A stretch of DNA of 57,681 nt from Hydrogenophilales bacterium 16-61-112 (GCA_002257045.1 NCHD01000030.1:1-57681); one strand, 5' to 3'. Shown: positions 26,412-37,064, numbered from the stretch's first letter. Program-made: numbers and translations. The notes: generated by a model from the sequence alone, not told the origin.

Positions 26412-27156
26412 GTATGTTCCTTTCACCAAAAAGAGCGGTGCCGACCCGCACGATTGTTGCGCCTTCGAGGATGGCGACCTCCAGATCGGCCGACATGCCC
26501 ATCGATAGCGTGTCGAGCGCGTATCCGCGCGCCTTCAAGGACTCGAGCGCCGCGCGCACCTGCCCGAAGGCGGCGCGCTGGATGACCGGGTCTGTCGCCG
26601 GCGCCGGAATCGCCATCAAGCCGCGCAGCTGCAAACCCGGCAACGTGGACAGGGCATCGGCCAGCGCAGGCAGCTCGGCGATGGCCACCCCACTCTTGCT
26701 GGCTTCTCCGCTTACATTGAGCTCGATGCAGACCTGCAGCAGCGGCAAATGGGCCGGCCGCTGCGCAGACAGCCGTTCGGCGACTTTCAGCCGGTCGATG
26801 CTGTGAACCCAGCTGAAGTTTTCCGCGATGGCGCGCGTTTTATTGCTCTGGATCGGACCGATGAAATGCCATTCCAGCGGCAGGTCGCGCAGGGCCTGCT
26901 GCTTGTCGAGCGCTTCCTGCACGTAGTTTTCACCGAACGCACGCTGCCCACAGCCAGCCAGCTCGCGCACCGCGGCCGCGTTGAACGTCTTGCTGACCGC
27001 CAGCAGCTGCACCGCAGTTGCCTCGCGCCCCGCATCGGCAAGCGCCTGCGCGATCCGCGCCTGCACGCCATGCAAACGCCGGACAAACGCCTCATGCGCA
27101 GCCGGCACATGCGACTCAAGTTCGCCTGTTTTCAGACCGTTATCCATTGCGCTCAT
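26404..27156 (-). CDS. yggS: YggS-family PLP homeostasis protein
   Basis: 250 residues, PLPBP family. AVSKTF carries the PLP-binding Lys near residue 51; FGENYVQEALDK, WHFIGPIQSNKTR and LSMGMSADLEVAI are typical. It binds pyridoxal phosphate and tunes amino-acid and vitamin B6 pools; no catalytic activity is known. First gene of the minus-strand operon and divergent from pilT, with only 31 bases between starts, so promoters must overlap. Confidence 0.95.
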   Translation of the reverse strand: MSAMDNGLKTGELESHVPAAHEAFVRRLHGVQARIAQALADAGREATAVQLLAVSKTFNAAAVRELAGCGQRAFGENYVQEALDKQQALRDLPLEWHFIGPIQSNKTRAIAENFSWVHSIDRLKVAERLSAQRPAHLPLLQVCIELNVSGEASKSGVAIAELPALADALSTLPGLQLRGLMAIPAPATDPVIQRAAFGQVRAALESLKARGYALDTLSMGMSADLEVAILEGATIVRVGTALFGERNIHE

Positions 27157-27187
27157 TATCTTTCAAAACACCCCAGCCGAGGCTTAC

Positions 27188-28231
27188 GTGGATATTTCAG
27201 AATTATTGGCTTTTTCCGTCAAGAACAAAGCGTCCGACCTGCACCTGTCCGCCAGCCTGCCGCCGATGATCCGGGTCAACGGCGACGTCCGCCGCATCAA
27301 CCTGCCGCCGATGGAGCACAAGGATGTGCACCGCATGGTGTACGACATCATGAACGACGGCCAGCGCAAGGTGTATGAAGAAACGCTGGAAATCGACTTT
27401 TCGTTCGAGATTCCCTCGCTGGCGCGCTTTCGCGTCAACGCCTTCAACCAGCAATACGGCGCAGGCGCGGTGTTCCGGACCATTCCCTCCAAAGTGCTGT
27501 CGCTGGAAGAACTCAACTGCCCGCCAATCTTCAAGGAAATTTCCGACCAGCCGCGCGGCATCGTGCTGGTGACCGGCCCGACCGGCTCGGGCAAGTCCAC
27601 CACGCTGGCGGCGATGATGGATTACATCAACGAAAACAATTACGCGCACATCCTCACCGTCGAAGACCCGATCGAATTTGTGCACCAGAGCAAGAAATGC
27701 CTGATCAACCAGCGCGAAGTCGGCCCGCACACGCTGTCGTTCAATAACGCCTTGCGCTCGGCGCTGCGGGAAGATCCGGACGTCATCCTGGTCGGCGAAC
27801 TGCGCGACCTGGAAACGATCCGCCTGGCGCTGACTGCAGCCGAAACCGGCCACCTGGTGTTTGGCACCCTCCACACCAGTTCGGCGGCGAAAACCATCGA
27901 CCGCGTGGTCGACGTGTTCCCGGCGGCCGAGAAGGAAATGGTGCGTTCGATGCTGTCCGAATCCCTGCGTGCCGTCATCTCGCAAACCCTGCTCAAGACC
28001 AAGGACGGCAATGGCCGCGTGGCGGCGCACGAGATCATGATCGGCACCCCGGCGATCCGCAACCTGATTCGGGAAGGCAAGGTCGCGCAGATGTATTCTG
28101 CGATCCAGACCGGCGGCAACATCGGCATGCAGACGCTCGACCAGTGCCTGCAGGATCTGGTGAAGCGCAACGTCATTGCGTCGGGCATCGCGCGCAACGC
28201 CGCGCAAAACAAGGACTCTTTCCTGGGTTAA
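27188..28231 (+). CDS. pilT: Type IV pilus retraction ATPase PilT
   Basis: 347 residues, the usual PilT length. Start GTG 27188 gives the family N-terminus DISELLAFSVKNKASDLH. Walker A GPTGSGKS, Asp box TVEDPIEF, Walker B PDVILVGELRD, His box GTLHTSSA, and the AIRNLIREGK motif needed for retraction are present. It powers pilus disassembly for twitching at the inner membrane. Followed after 25 bases by pilU. Confidence 0.96.
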   Translation: MDISELLAFSVKNKASDLHLSASLPPMIRVNGDVRRINLPPMEHKDVHRMVYDIMNDGQRKVYEETLEIDFSFEIPSLARFRVNAFNQQYGAGAVFRTIPSKVLSLEELNCPPIFKEISDQPRGIVLVTGPTGSGKSTTLAAMMDYINENNYAHILTVEDPIEFVHQSKKCLINQREVGPHTLSFNNALRSALREDPDVILVGELRDLETIRLALTAAETGHLVFGTLHTSSAAKTIDRVVDVFPAAEKEMVRSMLSESLRAVISQTLLKTKDGNGRVAAHEIMIGTPAIRNLIREGKVAQMYSAIQTGGNIGMQTLDQCLQDLVKRNVIASGIARNAAQNKDSFLG

Positions 28232-28256
28232 CCCGGGCTGGTTAAGGACTGAAACG

Positions 28257-29384
28257 ATGAATGCTGAAAAAACCATCCACGATCTGCTGCGCCTGATGCT
28301 GGCGAAGAATGCCTCCGACCTCTTCATCACCGCGGGCTTTCCGCCTGCGTTCAAGGTCGATGGCAAGATCACGCCGGTGTCGAACCAGACCTTGACGCCG
28401 GCCCACACCAGCGAGTTGGCGCGCTCGATCATGAACGAGCGGCAATGGAGCGATTTCGAGGCGACCAACGAGTCCAACTTCGCCATCAGCCCGCCCGAAA
28501 TCGGCCGTTTCCGCGTCAACGTGTTCGTCCAGCAGGGCCGCGTCGGCATCGTGATGCGGACGATCGTCACCAAAATCCCCAAGATGGCCGACCTCAACCT
28601 GCCGCCGATCTTGCGCGATGTCGCCATGATCAAGCGCGGCCTGGTGATTTTCGTCGGCGCCACCGGTTCCGGTAAATCCACCTCGCTCGCCGCCCTGATC
28701 GGCCACCGCAACGAGAACGCGGCTGACCACATCATCACGGTCGAAGACCCGATCGAATACGTGCACGAGCACAACAAGTCCATCATCACCCAGCGCGAAG
28801 TCGGCATCGACACCGACAACTGGTTCTCTGCGCTGAAGAACACCCTGCGGCAGGCGCCCGACGTCATCCTGATCGGCGAGATCCGCGACCGCGAAACCAT
28901 GGAATACGCCATCGCCTTCGCCGAAACCGGCCACCTCTGCCTGTCGACGCTGCACGCCAACAGCGCCAACCAGGCGCTTGACCGCATCATCAACTTCTTC
29001 CCGGAGGAGCGTCGTGACCAGCTGCTGATGGACTTGTCGCTCAACCTCAAAGCCTTCATCTCGCAACGCCTGATCCCGCGCAAGGGCGTGGCCGGGCGCG
29101 TGGCCGCAGTCGAAATCCTGCTCAACTCGCCGCTGATCGCCGACCTGATCTTCAAGGGCCAAGTGCACGAGATCAAGGAACTCATGTCGAAGTCACGCGA
29201 ACTCGGCATGCAGACCTTCGACCAGGCACTGTTCGACCTCTACGAGGCCGGCATGATCAGCTACGAGGATGCGCTGCGGAACGCCGACAGCCTCAACGAC
29301 CTGCGTTTGCAGATCAAGCTGCACGGCCAGGAATCCAAGGGTCGCGACATGATGGCGGGACTGGATCACCTCGGCATCGTTTAA
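28257..29384 (+). CDS. pilU: PilT-dependent retraction ATPase PilU
   Basis: 375 residues. PilT paralogue with Walker A GATGSGKS, Asp box TVEDPIEYVHEH, Walker B PDVILIGEIRD and STLHANSANQAL. The N-terminal LLRLMLAKNASDLF and C-terminal extension after SYEDALRNADS match PilU better than PilT. ATG 28257 is used. A strong terminator lies 24 bases after the stop. Confidence 0.94.
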   Translation: MNAEKTIHDLLRLMLAKNASDLFITAGFPPAFKVDGKITPVSNQTLTPAHTSELARSIMNERQWSDFEATNESNFAISPPEIGRFRVNVFVQQGRVGIVMRTIVTKIPKMADLNLPPILRDVAMIKRGLVIFVGATGSGKSTSLAALIGHRNENAADHIITVEDPIEYVHEHNKSIITQREVGIDTDNWFSALKNTLRQAPDVILIGEIRDRETMEYAIAFAETGHLCLSTLHANSANQALDRIINFFPEERRDQLLMDLSLNLKAFISQRLIPRKGVAGRVAAVEILLNSPLIADLIFKGQVHEIKELMSKSRELGMQTFDQALFDLYEAGMISYEDALRNADSLNDLRLQIKLHGQESKGRDMMAGLDHLGIV

Positions 29385-29407
29385 GCGCCGCGCATTCCCC
29401 GCAAAAC

Positions 29408-29436
29408 AGACAGGGGGCCGAGGCCCCCTGTCTTTA
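29408..29436. terminator. Bidirectional terminator between pilU and the 29442 gene
   Basis: Twelve-base perfect arms AGACAGGGGGCC and GGCCCCCTGTCT around GA, followed by TTATT on the plus strand and preceded by CAAAAC. It lies between convergent genes. Confidence 0.85.
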
Positions 29437-29441
29437 TTCGG

Positions 29442-29711
29442 TTAATCGGGGTTGATGACGGCCGTCACGTCCAGCCCCTGATTGCCGGACAAGCCCTTGA
29501 TCGCTTCGGCGGCGGCTTTCAGCGCAGCCTCTTCACCGCCGTATTTCACCATCAGATGATCGTCGTCCGGCATGGGCGCGCCGCTCGACATCGGAATGAT
29601 CGACACCTTGCCGCTGCCGGACGAACCAAAGTCGGCCACCAGGTAATAGCTGCGGTAAACCTCGGCGCCATCGTTGAGCAGGCCGGTAAGGCGGAGCGAT
29701 GCGGTAATCAT
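29442..29711 (-). CDS. Small hypothetical protein
   Basis: 89 residues, acidic, no signal or membrane segment. The sequence has YYLVADFGSSGSGKVSIIP and a C-terminal helix rich in Ala (GGEEAALKAAAEAIKGL). It is not recognised. Codon use matches neighbours and it ends six bases from a strong terminator, which supports a real gene. It follows the decayed cyclase gene on the same strand. Confidence 0.6.
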   Translation of the reverse strand: MITASLRLTGLLNDGAEVYRSYYLVADFGSSGSGKVSIIPMSSGAPMPDDDHLMVKYGGEEAALKAAAEAIKGLSGNQGLDVTAVINPD

Positions 29712-29819
29712 GGCTGGGGTTCTCGAATGGGGTGGACGAGTGACCGGTCAATTGCAAAGCGGTTCCCCGGAAAACCGATTCCACGGCCCGGCAATGACAA
29801 CCGCGACAAACGACGCGAC

Positions 29820-30651
29820 GCGGTGAAGGCCAAACGGAAACCTCCGCCGCATCCAGCATGACGTAACAATCCCGCCCACTGAGCTTGCCGGCATACAGCG
29901 CCTGATCCGCGCGGGCGATCACCTCGTCTAGAATTTCGCCGTTGCGCGCCTGTTCAACGATCCGCTTTGCCGCGATGGTCGCGGCCCCGTGCGACGGGCA
30001 CTGCATCATCAACAGGAACTCTTCGCCGCCAAAGCGAAAGCGGCTCGTTCGGCCGCAGCGCGCTGCTCAGGCTGCGCGTCAGATGCCGCAACGCCTTGTC
30101 TCCCATGACATGGCCATATTGATCGTTGATGTTCTTGAAGTGATCGACGTCGATCATCGCCACATAAAGCTGGGGTTGCTCACGCTTCACCACTTTTTGC
30201 GCCCGCACAAACTCGTCTTCGATACCCTAGCGAAGAGGCAGGGCGGTCAGCGGATCGTTGCTCATGGCCCCGGCCAGGAACCGGGTCTTGAACCAGGCCA
30301 TCAGACCGATCCGTTCGGACGGGCTTTGCTCGAACACTTCCAGTTCATCCGCGGTCCCCGGCTGCCCTGACAGGATTTTTCCGCACAGCACGCGAATGGC
30401 ATCGTGCATGGCCTGATGCACGATCTCGATCTGGCGGGTTTTGTGCGTACTCAGCTTTTCGAAGTGGGGCCGCTGCGATGCAATCCAGTGACCAAACCGG
30501 CACAACAGGTGAGCTTCGGTCGCCAGCACGTCGTGGGTGAAGCCTTCAGCACGGCGCCGCGCATGAAGCGGCGCGTCCAGTCCAGATGCGCCTCAACCGC
30601 CGCATCCAGTTCGATGATGAAGTGCCTTGTTTCGCCCGAAAAATTGGGCAT
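29820..30651 (-). pseudogene. Decayed CZB-GGDEF diguanylate cyclase (DgcZ-like)
   Basis: Similar in plan to E. coli DgcZ: an N-terminal zinc-binding CZB domain (EAHLDW, LLCRFGHW, VHQAMH) then GGDEF. It starts ATG 30651. Lesions on the minus strand: a one-base frameshift near 30545 (GAVLKA to FTHDVLATEAH); an in-frame TAG at 30227-30229 between LTALPLR and GIEDEFV where the family has a sense codon; another one-base shift near 30035, just before GGEEF; and about 23 residues missing between RIVEQARN and LDEVIARADQALY. The 3' limit is approximate because the original stop is not clear. Four independent lesions indicate a dead gene. Confidence 0.85.
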
Positions 30652-30739
30652 AGCCTGCTCTGCTTATTGATATTGATGCCTTATTTGTGCCTCAATCGTG
30701 CTCGTCTGCAAGGCGTTCGTCCAGCCGGACGAGCCGGGA

Positions 30740-31969
30740 TCAGGCCGGCGGCGGCACCGGCTTGACCGGCCGCATCGAACCGGCAATCACCTTGTAATGC
30801 AGGAAACGGGTCTCGATCATGCCGTTAAACAAAGGGATACGGCGGCTGGCTTTCAAGCCCATCAGCTTGGGCAGCAGGGGATCGCCGGAAATGATCCAGG
30901 CATCCCAACCGCTGAAGCCCTTTTTCAGCCAGTCGCCGAGCTGCGGATACCAGTCAGCCAGATCCTCGACATCGCCCAGACGTTCGCCATAGGGTGGGTT
31001 GGTGACGATGGTCCCGGTCGGCGCAGGCGGCGTCAGCTCCAGCACGTCCGATACGTGCAGCTCGATCGCGTCGGCATACCCGGCCGAAACGAGATTGTTC
31101 TTTGCCTTGTCAATGACCCAGCGGTCCTGGTCCGAGCCAAAAATCGGCAGTTTCCGCAGCGGCTTTTCCTGCGCGCGTGCCTCGGCCTTGATGCGCTTCC
31201 ACAAGCCCGCATCAAAATCGCGATAATGCTCGAACGCGAAATGCCGGCCGCGCCCCGGTGCACGGTTCAGGGCCATGTCAGCCGCCTCGATCAGGATGGT
31301 GCCCGCGCCACACATCGGGTCGAGCAGCGGCGTGCCGGGTTCCCAGCCCGACAACATCAACAGCCCGGCGGCAAGGTTTTCCTTGATCGACGCTTCGCTC
31401 GCCTCGGTCTTGAAGCCGCGCTTGAACAGCGGCACGCCACTGGTGTCGAGATAAAAAGTCACCGCGTCGGGCGTGAAGAAGGCATACACCGGCACATCGG
31501 GCGTTTCGGTGTCGACGCTCGGACGTTCGCGGGTTTCCTCGCGGAAGCGATCGCAAATCGCATCCTTGATTTTGAGGGTGATGAAATTAAGGCTTTTCAG
31601 CGGCGCATTCTGTGCGCCAACTTTCACCGCGATGGTTTTGTTGACGCTGAACCAGGACGGCCAGGGCAGTTCGAGCGCTGCGCGGTAAATGTGCTCTTCC
31701 TTCTGATAGCGCGTGAAACCAACCTTGCGCAGGATGCGGGTGGCGATCCGGGAATGCAGGTTGGCACGCATCTCGGCGGCGGCGTCCGCCATGAACAGCA
31801 CCCCTGCAGGCAGCTGGCGCACGATCTGCGCGCCTGCGGCGATGAGCTCGGCTTCCAGCAAGGGCTCCAGCCCGCGCGGGCAGGTGGCGAAATGGCTGGC
31901 AGGCGGCAACACATCGCGCTCGGGACGGACGGGGTGCGGTTTCTTGGGGCGACGAGTATCAGGTTTCAA
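30740..31969 (-). CDS. rlmL: 23S rRNA m2G2445 methyltransferase (RlmL-type, THUMP domain)
   Basis: 409 residues. Ferredoxin-like/THUMP N-terminus (FATCPRGLEPLLEAEL, about 25-165), then a Rossmann methyltransferase with LLDPMCGAGTILIEAA (SAM site) and the catalytic TNPPYGERL. It corresponds to the RlmL half of E. coli RlmKL; the RlmK half is absent, as in many betaproteobacteria. It lies 20 bases downstream of hemJ in the same direction. Confidence 0.93.
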   Translation of the reverse strand: MKPDTRRPKKPHPVRPERDVLPPASHFATCPRGLEPLLEAELIAAGAQIVRQLPAGVLFMADAAAEMRANLHSRIATRILRKVGFTRYQKEEHIYRAALELPWPSWFSVNKTIAVKVGAQNAPLKSLNFITLKIKDAICDRFREETRERPSVDTETPDVPVYAFFTPDAVTFYLDTSGVPLFKRGFKTEASEASIKENLAAGLLMLSGWEPGTPLLDPMCGAGTILIEAADMALNRAPGRGRHFAFEHYRDFDAGLWKRIKAEARAQEKPLRKLPIFGSDQDRWVIDKAKNNLVSAGYADAIELHVSDVLELTPPAPTGTIVTNPPYGERLGDVEDLADWYPQLGDWLKKGFSGWDAWIISGDPLLPKLMGLKASRRIPLFNGMIETRFLHYKVIAGSMRPVKPVPPPA

Positions 31970-31989
31970 ACAGGACTTTCAGAAAAGAA

Positions 31990-32403
31990 TTAAAACGGCT
32001 TCAGCACCACCAGCAGCACAATCACCAGCAGCACGATCACCGGGATTTCATTGAACCAGCGGAACCATACATGCGACTTGGTGTTCTCACGGGCTTCAAA
32101 CTGACGCAGACGCTTGCCGCACACATGGTGATAGCCGACCAGCCCGGCGACCAGCGCAAGCTTGGCCCACATCCAGTTCATGCTGAGCGGAAAATACGCC
32201 AGCCACAACCCGCTACCGGTAATCAGCGTCAGCCACATGATGGGCGTCACGAAGCGATACAATTTGCGCGCCATCAGCAGCAGGCGGTCATAGGCTACAT
32301 CGTGATTCTCCATCGCCAGATTGACGAACAGGCGCGGCAGGTAAAACAGGCCGGCAAACCAGCTCACCACCATCACGATATGAAACGCTTTCAGCCACAG
32401 CAT
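31990..32403 (-). CDS. hemJ: Protoporphyrinogen oxidase HemJ
   Basis: 137 residues, four membrane helices. LWLKAFHIVMVVSWFAGLFY and YLPRLFVNLA, then WMWAKLALVAGLVGYHH, match the HemJ (formerly UPF0093) family that oxidises protoporphyrinogen IX in heme synthesis; the conserved His is in KAFHI. ATG 32403 gives the family N-terminus; a longer frame upstream is rejected because it would run through the divergent TlpA-like gene. The two divergent start codons overlap within CATG at 32401-32404. Confidence 0.9.
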   Translation of the reverse strand: MLWLKAFHIVMVVSWFAGLFYLPRLFVNLAMENHDVAYDRLLLMARKLYRFVTPIMWLTLITGSGLWLAYFPLSMNWMWAKLALVAGLVGYHHVCGKRLRQFEARENTKSHVWFRWFNEIPVIVLLVIVLLVVLKPF

Positions 32404-32938
32404 GGATAAACAAGCTCTTGTCAAAAAATGGACGCCCAGTCCGCTGACCCTGATTTTACTGGGTTTGATCGCCTGGCTGTGGTTTCGCCCGCCGGCCGAC
32501 GTCAGCGACGACAACCGTTCGATCCCGGCGTGGCAGGTCGTTCTGGTCAACTTCTGGGCGAGCTGGTGTCCCTATTGCCGCAAGGAAAAGCCGGTGATCG
32601 ACGCTTTCTGGAAAGAGACGCGCGGCCGCGGCTTCGAGGTCATTTCGATCAGCATCGACGACTCGCCCGAAACAATCGCCGCCTGGATGAAGGACAAGGG
32701 CTACACCTTCATGGCCGCGCCGACCAACGCCTCGGTTGTCGCCGCATTCGGCAATGTTTCGAGCGTGCCGACGTCGTTCATTCTCGATGCCGATGGCCAT
32801 ATTCGCCACAAGGTCGCCGGGCAGCTGCATGCCGCCCGGCTGGAAAAACTGGTCACCCCTTTGCTGAAAACACCCGCAAGGAGTACGCCGCCAGTCACTC
32901 GCCCTGCGGGCGGTCATGGTGCTGCACCCGCACTATGA
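32402..32938 (+). CDS. TlpA-like membrane-anchored thioredoxin, possibly shortened
   Basis: 178 residues. Membrane helix about 13-28, then a thioredoxin fold with WCPYC near residue 59 and cis-Pro VPTSF. Between the anchor and VVLVNFWASWC there are only about 17 residues: the usual substrate-loop/strand segment ending L-RGK is missing, with the join reading AWQVVLVNF. An in-frame loss of about 16 residues is inferred. Its start overlaps that of divergent hemJ. The 3' end overlaps slyX (ATGA). Confidence 0.82.
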   Translation: MDKQALVKKWTPSPLTLILLGLIAWLWFRPPADVSDDNRSIPAWQVVLVNFWASWCPYCRKEKPVIDAFWKETRGRGFEVISISIDDSPETIAAWMKDKGYTFMAAPTNASVVAAFGNVSSVPTSFILDADGHIRHKVAGQLHAARLEKLVTPLLKTPARSTPPVTRPAGGHGAAPAL

Positions 32939-33162
32939 CCGAATTACCCGATAACCCTGCGGCCCAGGCCCGGCTCACCGAGGTCGAGACCAAGCTTGCG
33001 TTTGCCGAAGACCTGATCGACGCGTTGAATCAAACTGTGGTGCGCCAGCAGGCGCAGCTGGATTCGATACAGCAGCAGCTGCGCCTGCTGCATCAACGCA
33101 TCAAGGATGTCACGCCGGACGAGGCCCGCAACCTGCGCGACGAGATTCCGCCGCATTACTGA
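32935..33162 (+). CDS. slyX: SlyX family protein
   Basis: 75 residues, mostly a heptad coiled coil: VETKLAFAEDLIDALNQTVV then Gln-rich QAQLDSIQQQLRLLHQRI, ending IPPHY, the SlyX signature. Function unknown. Coupled to the TlpA-like gene by a four-base overlap. Confidence 0.9.
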   Translation: MTELPDNPAAQARLTEVETKLAFAEDLIDALNQTVVRQQAQLDSIQQQLRLLHQRIKDVTPDEARNLRDEIPPHY

Positions 33163-33163
33163 T

Positions 33164-33610
33164 TTACAGCGCGATCTTCAGCACCACCTTGCGGATCAAC
33201 CCCGAACCCACCAATGGCGCGTGCGCATCGTCCGGAAAAAACAGGCAGAACGATCCCGCCGGCGTGGCGATCCAGCTTGACGGCGCGTCGCTGAAAAACC
33301 GGATATCGCGCGCGGCATCGTAGTCCGTCACTGGGCTCGCGCATTGCGCCACGGGCTTCCAGCCCATTTCGTCCGTGCCCTCCAGCACCAGCTGGATATC
33401 GATATAACGCCGATGGCATTCCAGTTGCGCCTGCGCCCGCGTGCGACCGGTGCAATGCTCGACGATCGCGAACAGCTGTTCGCCCTCGATCGCGTGCCTG
33501 CCGGGCGCAAGCGTGCTCAGTCCGGCTTGACGCAGGAAGGCGAATGCGCGCGCAAACAGCGGATGCAAGACGCTGTAGCGGTCAGCCCGGGCAAGCGTGT
33601 CGAGAATCAT
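33164..33610 (-). CDS. YhcH/YjgK/YiaL (EbgC-like) family protein
   Basis: 148 residues of the cupin-like YhcH family, some members of which act on sialic-acid or galactoside derivatives. Recognised from EGEQLFAIV, ECHRRYIDIQLVLEGTDEMGW and the late FFPDDAHAPLV, which hold the conserved His and Glu ligands. ATG 33610 is preferred to an upstream start. It lies 10 bases downstream of the CHASE-GGDEF gene; substrate unknown. Confidence 0.88.
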   Translation of the reverse strand: MILDTLARADRYSVLHPLFARAFAFLRQAGLSTLAPGRHAIEGEQLFAIVEHCTGRTRAQAQLECHRRYIDIQLVLEGTDEMGWKPVAQCASPVTDYDAARDIRFFSDAPSSWIATPAGSFCLFFPDDAHAPLVGSGLIRKVVLKIAL

Positions 33611-33620
33611 CGGTCGGCTT

Positions 33621-35015
33621 TCAGCAAGGTTTGGGGGTATGCCGCAGTCTGGCCGCATACGGCCGGCCGTTGTCCTTGGCGCGATACATCGCCTCGTCGG
33701 CCTGGCTCATCAGGGCTTCCAGCGAAGGCGTCGCGAGGCTGCATGTCGCTGCCCCGACACTGATGCGCAGTTTGATGGGGCTGTCGGCGCCAGGCAGCGC
33801 GACGTCCATTTCCGCATTCAGCCGTTCCAGCAACGCGTCCAGCGGCGCGCCGGCCGACGTATTGGGCAGCAGCGCCAGAAACTCATCGCCCCCGATCCGC
33901 GCCAGCAAGTCGGACTCGCGGCAACACGACCGCAGCGAATTCGCTACATGGATCAGAACGGCATCGCCGGCGGCATGCCCGTAGGTGTCATTGATCGACT
34001 TGAAGTCGTTGATATCGATGTTGAGCAGTGTGAGCGCGCAGCCGTTGCGACGCGCCAGTGAAAACAGGTCCTGCCCGCGTAGCACGAACTGACGGCGATT
34101 GGCGAGGCCGGTCAGGTGATCGTGCAAGGCCATGCTGCGGATGTGTTGATGCGCCTGCAACGAGTAGGTCGTGAGCATGCCCGCCCCTGCGGCAAGCAGC
34201 ACCAGCATGGCCTGCACCCACAGGCCGAGCGCATTGACTGGCATCGTCGTGCGTGCCGCCAGCTGCCAGCTGCCACCCGGAATGACAACATCCATCAACA
34301 CCGCACCGGGATCGTTGAACAGCCCGGCATCGCCCAGGAAAACCTCACCCCGCGCGCCCAGACCATCTCTGCCGCGCAAGGCATATCGAACGGCGCCGGC
34401 ACCGTCCGTCCGGATGCCGGCGTGCTCGAAGACGGGATACGGATTGACCACCACCGAGGCAATGCCCCAATAACGCGACCCCCCATCCGGTTCGACAAAA
34501 TTGATGGGGATGCGATTGATGATGCCGACACCGCCTTGCGCCAGCTCGACCGGCCCGGCCGTCACCGGGCGCTGCTCGCGTATCACCCGTAGCACCGCAT
34601 CGCGCTGCTTGGGCGTGTCCAGATACCGCAGGCCCAGCACCTTCTGGTTGCCTGCCAGCGGATAGACGTAGCGAATCACATTGTCCGGCGCCAGCGCCAC
34701 GTTGCGGATCACCGGTTGCAGGTGAATCAGCGAAGCGGCGACCTGCGCCAGATCGGCCTGCGAAAAGTCGGGCTTGACGAGCACGAAGGTCGACAAGCCC
34801 AGGCTCAGCGACAGCGTGGCGTTCAGCTCCGACTCCAGCCGCGCCCGCACGGTGGCGGCTTCGGCCTGCAGCACGGCGCGCTCGGCCTGGCTGCGCCGGT
34901 CATGATCCAGCCAGACGAAGGATTGCAGGGCGGCCCAGACCATGCCGGCCACCAGCATGCCCGCTATCCACGGCAGCTTGCGTGAAACAAAAACTGCCTG
35001 GCGACGGCTGGGCAT
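33621..35015 (-). CDS. Diguanylate cyclase with periplasmic CHASE sensor
   Basis: 464 residues. TM1 about 14-33, periplasmic CHASE domain about 80-255 (LSTFVLVKPDFSQ, VIRNVALAPDNVIRYVYP), TM2 about 268-290, GGDEF domain from about 300. Active site GGDEF at 375-379, preceded by an intact RESD inhibitory site. It should sense a small extracellular ligand and make c-di-GMP. It lies 8 bases after the ettA remnant on the same strand. Confidence 0.92.
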   Translation of the reverse strand: MPSRRQAVFVSRKLPWIAGMLVAGMVWAALQSFVWLDHDRRSQAERAVLQAEAATVRARLESELNATLSLSLGLSTFVLVKPDFSQADLAQVAASLIHLQPVIRNVALAPDNVIRYVYPLAGNQKVLGLRYLDTPKQRDAVLRVIREQRPVTAGPVELAQGGVGIINRIPINFVEPDGGSRYWGIASVVVNPYPVFEHAGIRTDGAGAVRYALRGRDGLGARGEVFLGDAGLFNDPGAVLMDVVIPGGSWQLAARTTMPVNALGLWVQAMLVLLAAGAGMLTTYSLQAHQHIRSMALHDHLTGLANRRQFVLRGQDLFSLARRNGCALTLLNIDINDFKSINDTYGHAAGDAVLIHVANSLRSCCRESDLLARIGGDEFLALLPNTSAGAPLDALLERLNAEMDVALPGADSPIKLRISVGAATCSLATPSLEALMSQADEAMYRAKDNGRPYAARLRHTPKPC

Positions 35016-35022
35016 GGGCAGG

Positions 35023-36530
<1,508 letters not shown>

Positions 36531-36569
36531 GAATAAGAATCCTGAGAATAAAGATGCGCAGACGCGCTG

Positions 36570-37064
36570 TTACGACAGCTCCTGGTCGAGCAGTTTCCTG
36601 AGTTTGACGAAGTCGAGTTCGCCGATTTTCTGTTCGAGAATCTGGCCTGTTTTGCCGACGATGAAGCTGGTCGGCGTCAGCTTGACGTCGCCGAATGCCA
36701 GCGCGAGATCGCCTTTGACATCGAGCGCGACGGGAAACGGCAGCTGGCGGGTTTGGGTGAAATTGACCACATGGCTGGGCGGATCGTAGGACATCGCCAC
36801 CGCGATGATCTCGAAGCCCTTGGCCTTGTACTGGTTGTAGGTTTCGACCATGCCGGGCATTTCCTTGATACAGCCGGGGCACGATGTCGCCCAGAAGTTC
36901 ACCAGCACGACCTTGCCGCGCAGGCTGTCGAGCTGGATCGGCTGCCCCTCCAGCGTGACGAACGTAACGGTCGGCGCGGCCGGTTTGGAGAGCATCGCGT
37001 AGGCGAGCGCGGCGACGACAATCAGGACGACGGCAATCAGGGCGGCGGGTTTGGCGTATTTCAT
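36570..37064 (-). CDS. TlpA/ResA-like thiol-disulfide reductase
   Basis: 164 residues. N-terminal membrane anchor (about 6-25), strand VTFVTLEGQPIQLDSLRGK, active site SCPGC (WATSCPGC) and cis-Pro LTPTSF. A periplasm-facing thioredoxin that may serve cytochrome c maturation or oxidised-thiol repair. Unlike the gene at 32402, it keeps the full LRGK lead-in. Its start overlaps the stop of the gamma-carbonic-anhydrase-like gene (ATGA). Confidence 0.92.
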   Translation of the reverse strand: MKYAKPAALIAVVLIVVAALAYAMLSKPAAPTVTFVTLEGQPIQLDSLRGKVVLVNFWATSCPGCIKEMPGMVETYNQYKAKGFEIIAVAMSYDPPSHVVNFTQTRQLPFPVALDVKGDLALAFGDVKLTPTSFIVGKTGQILEQKIGELDFVKLRKLLDQELS

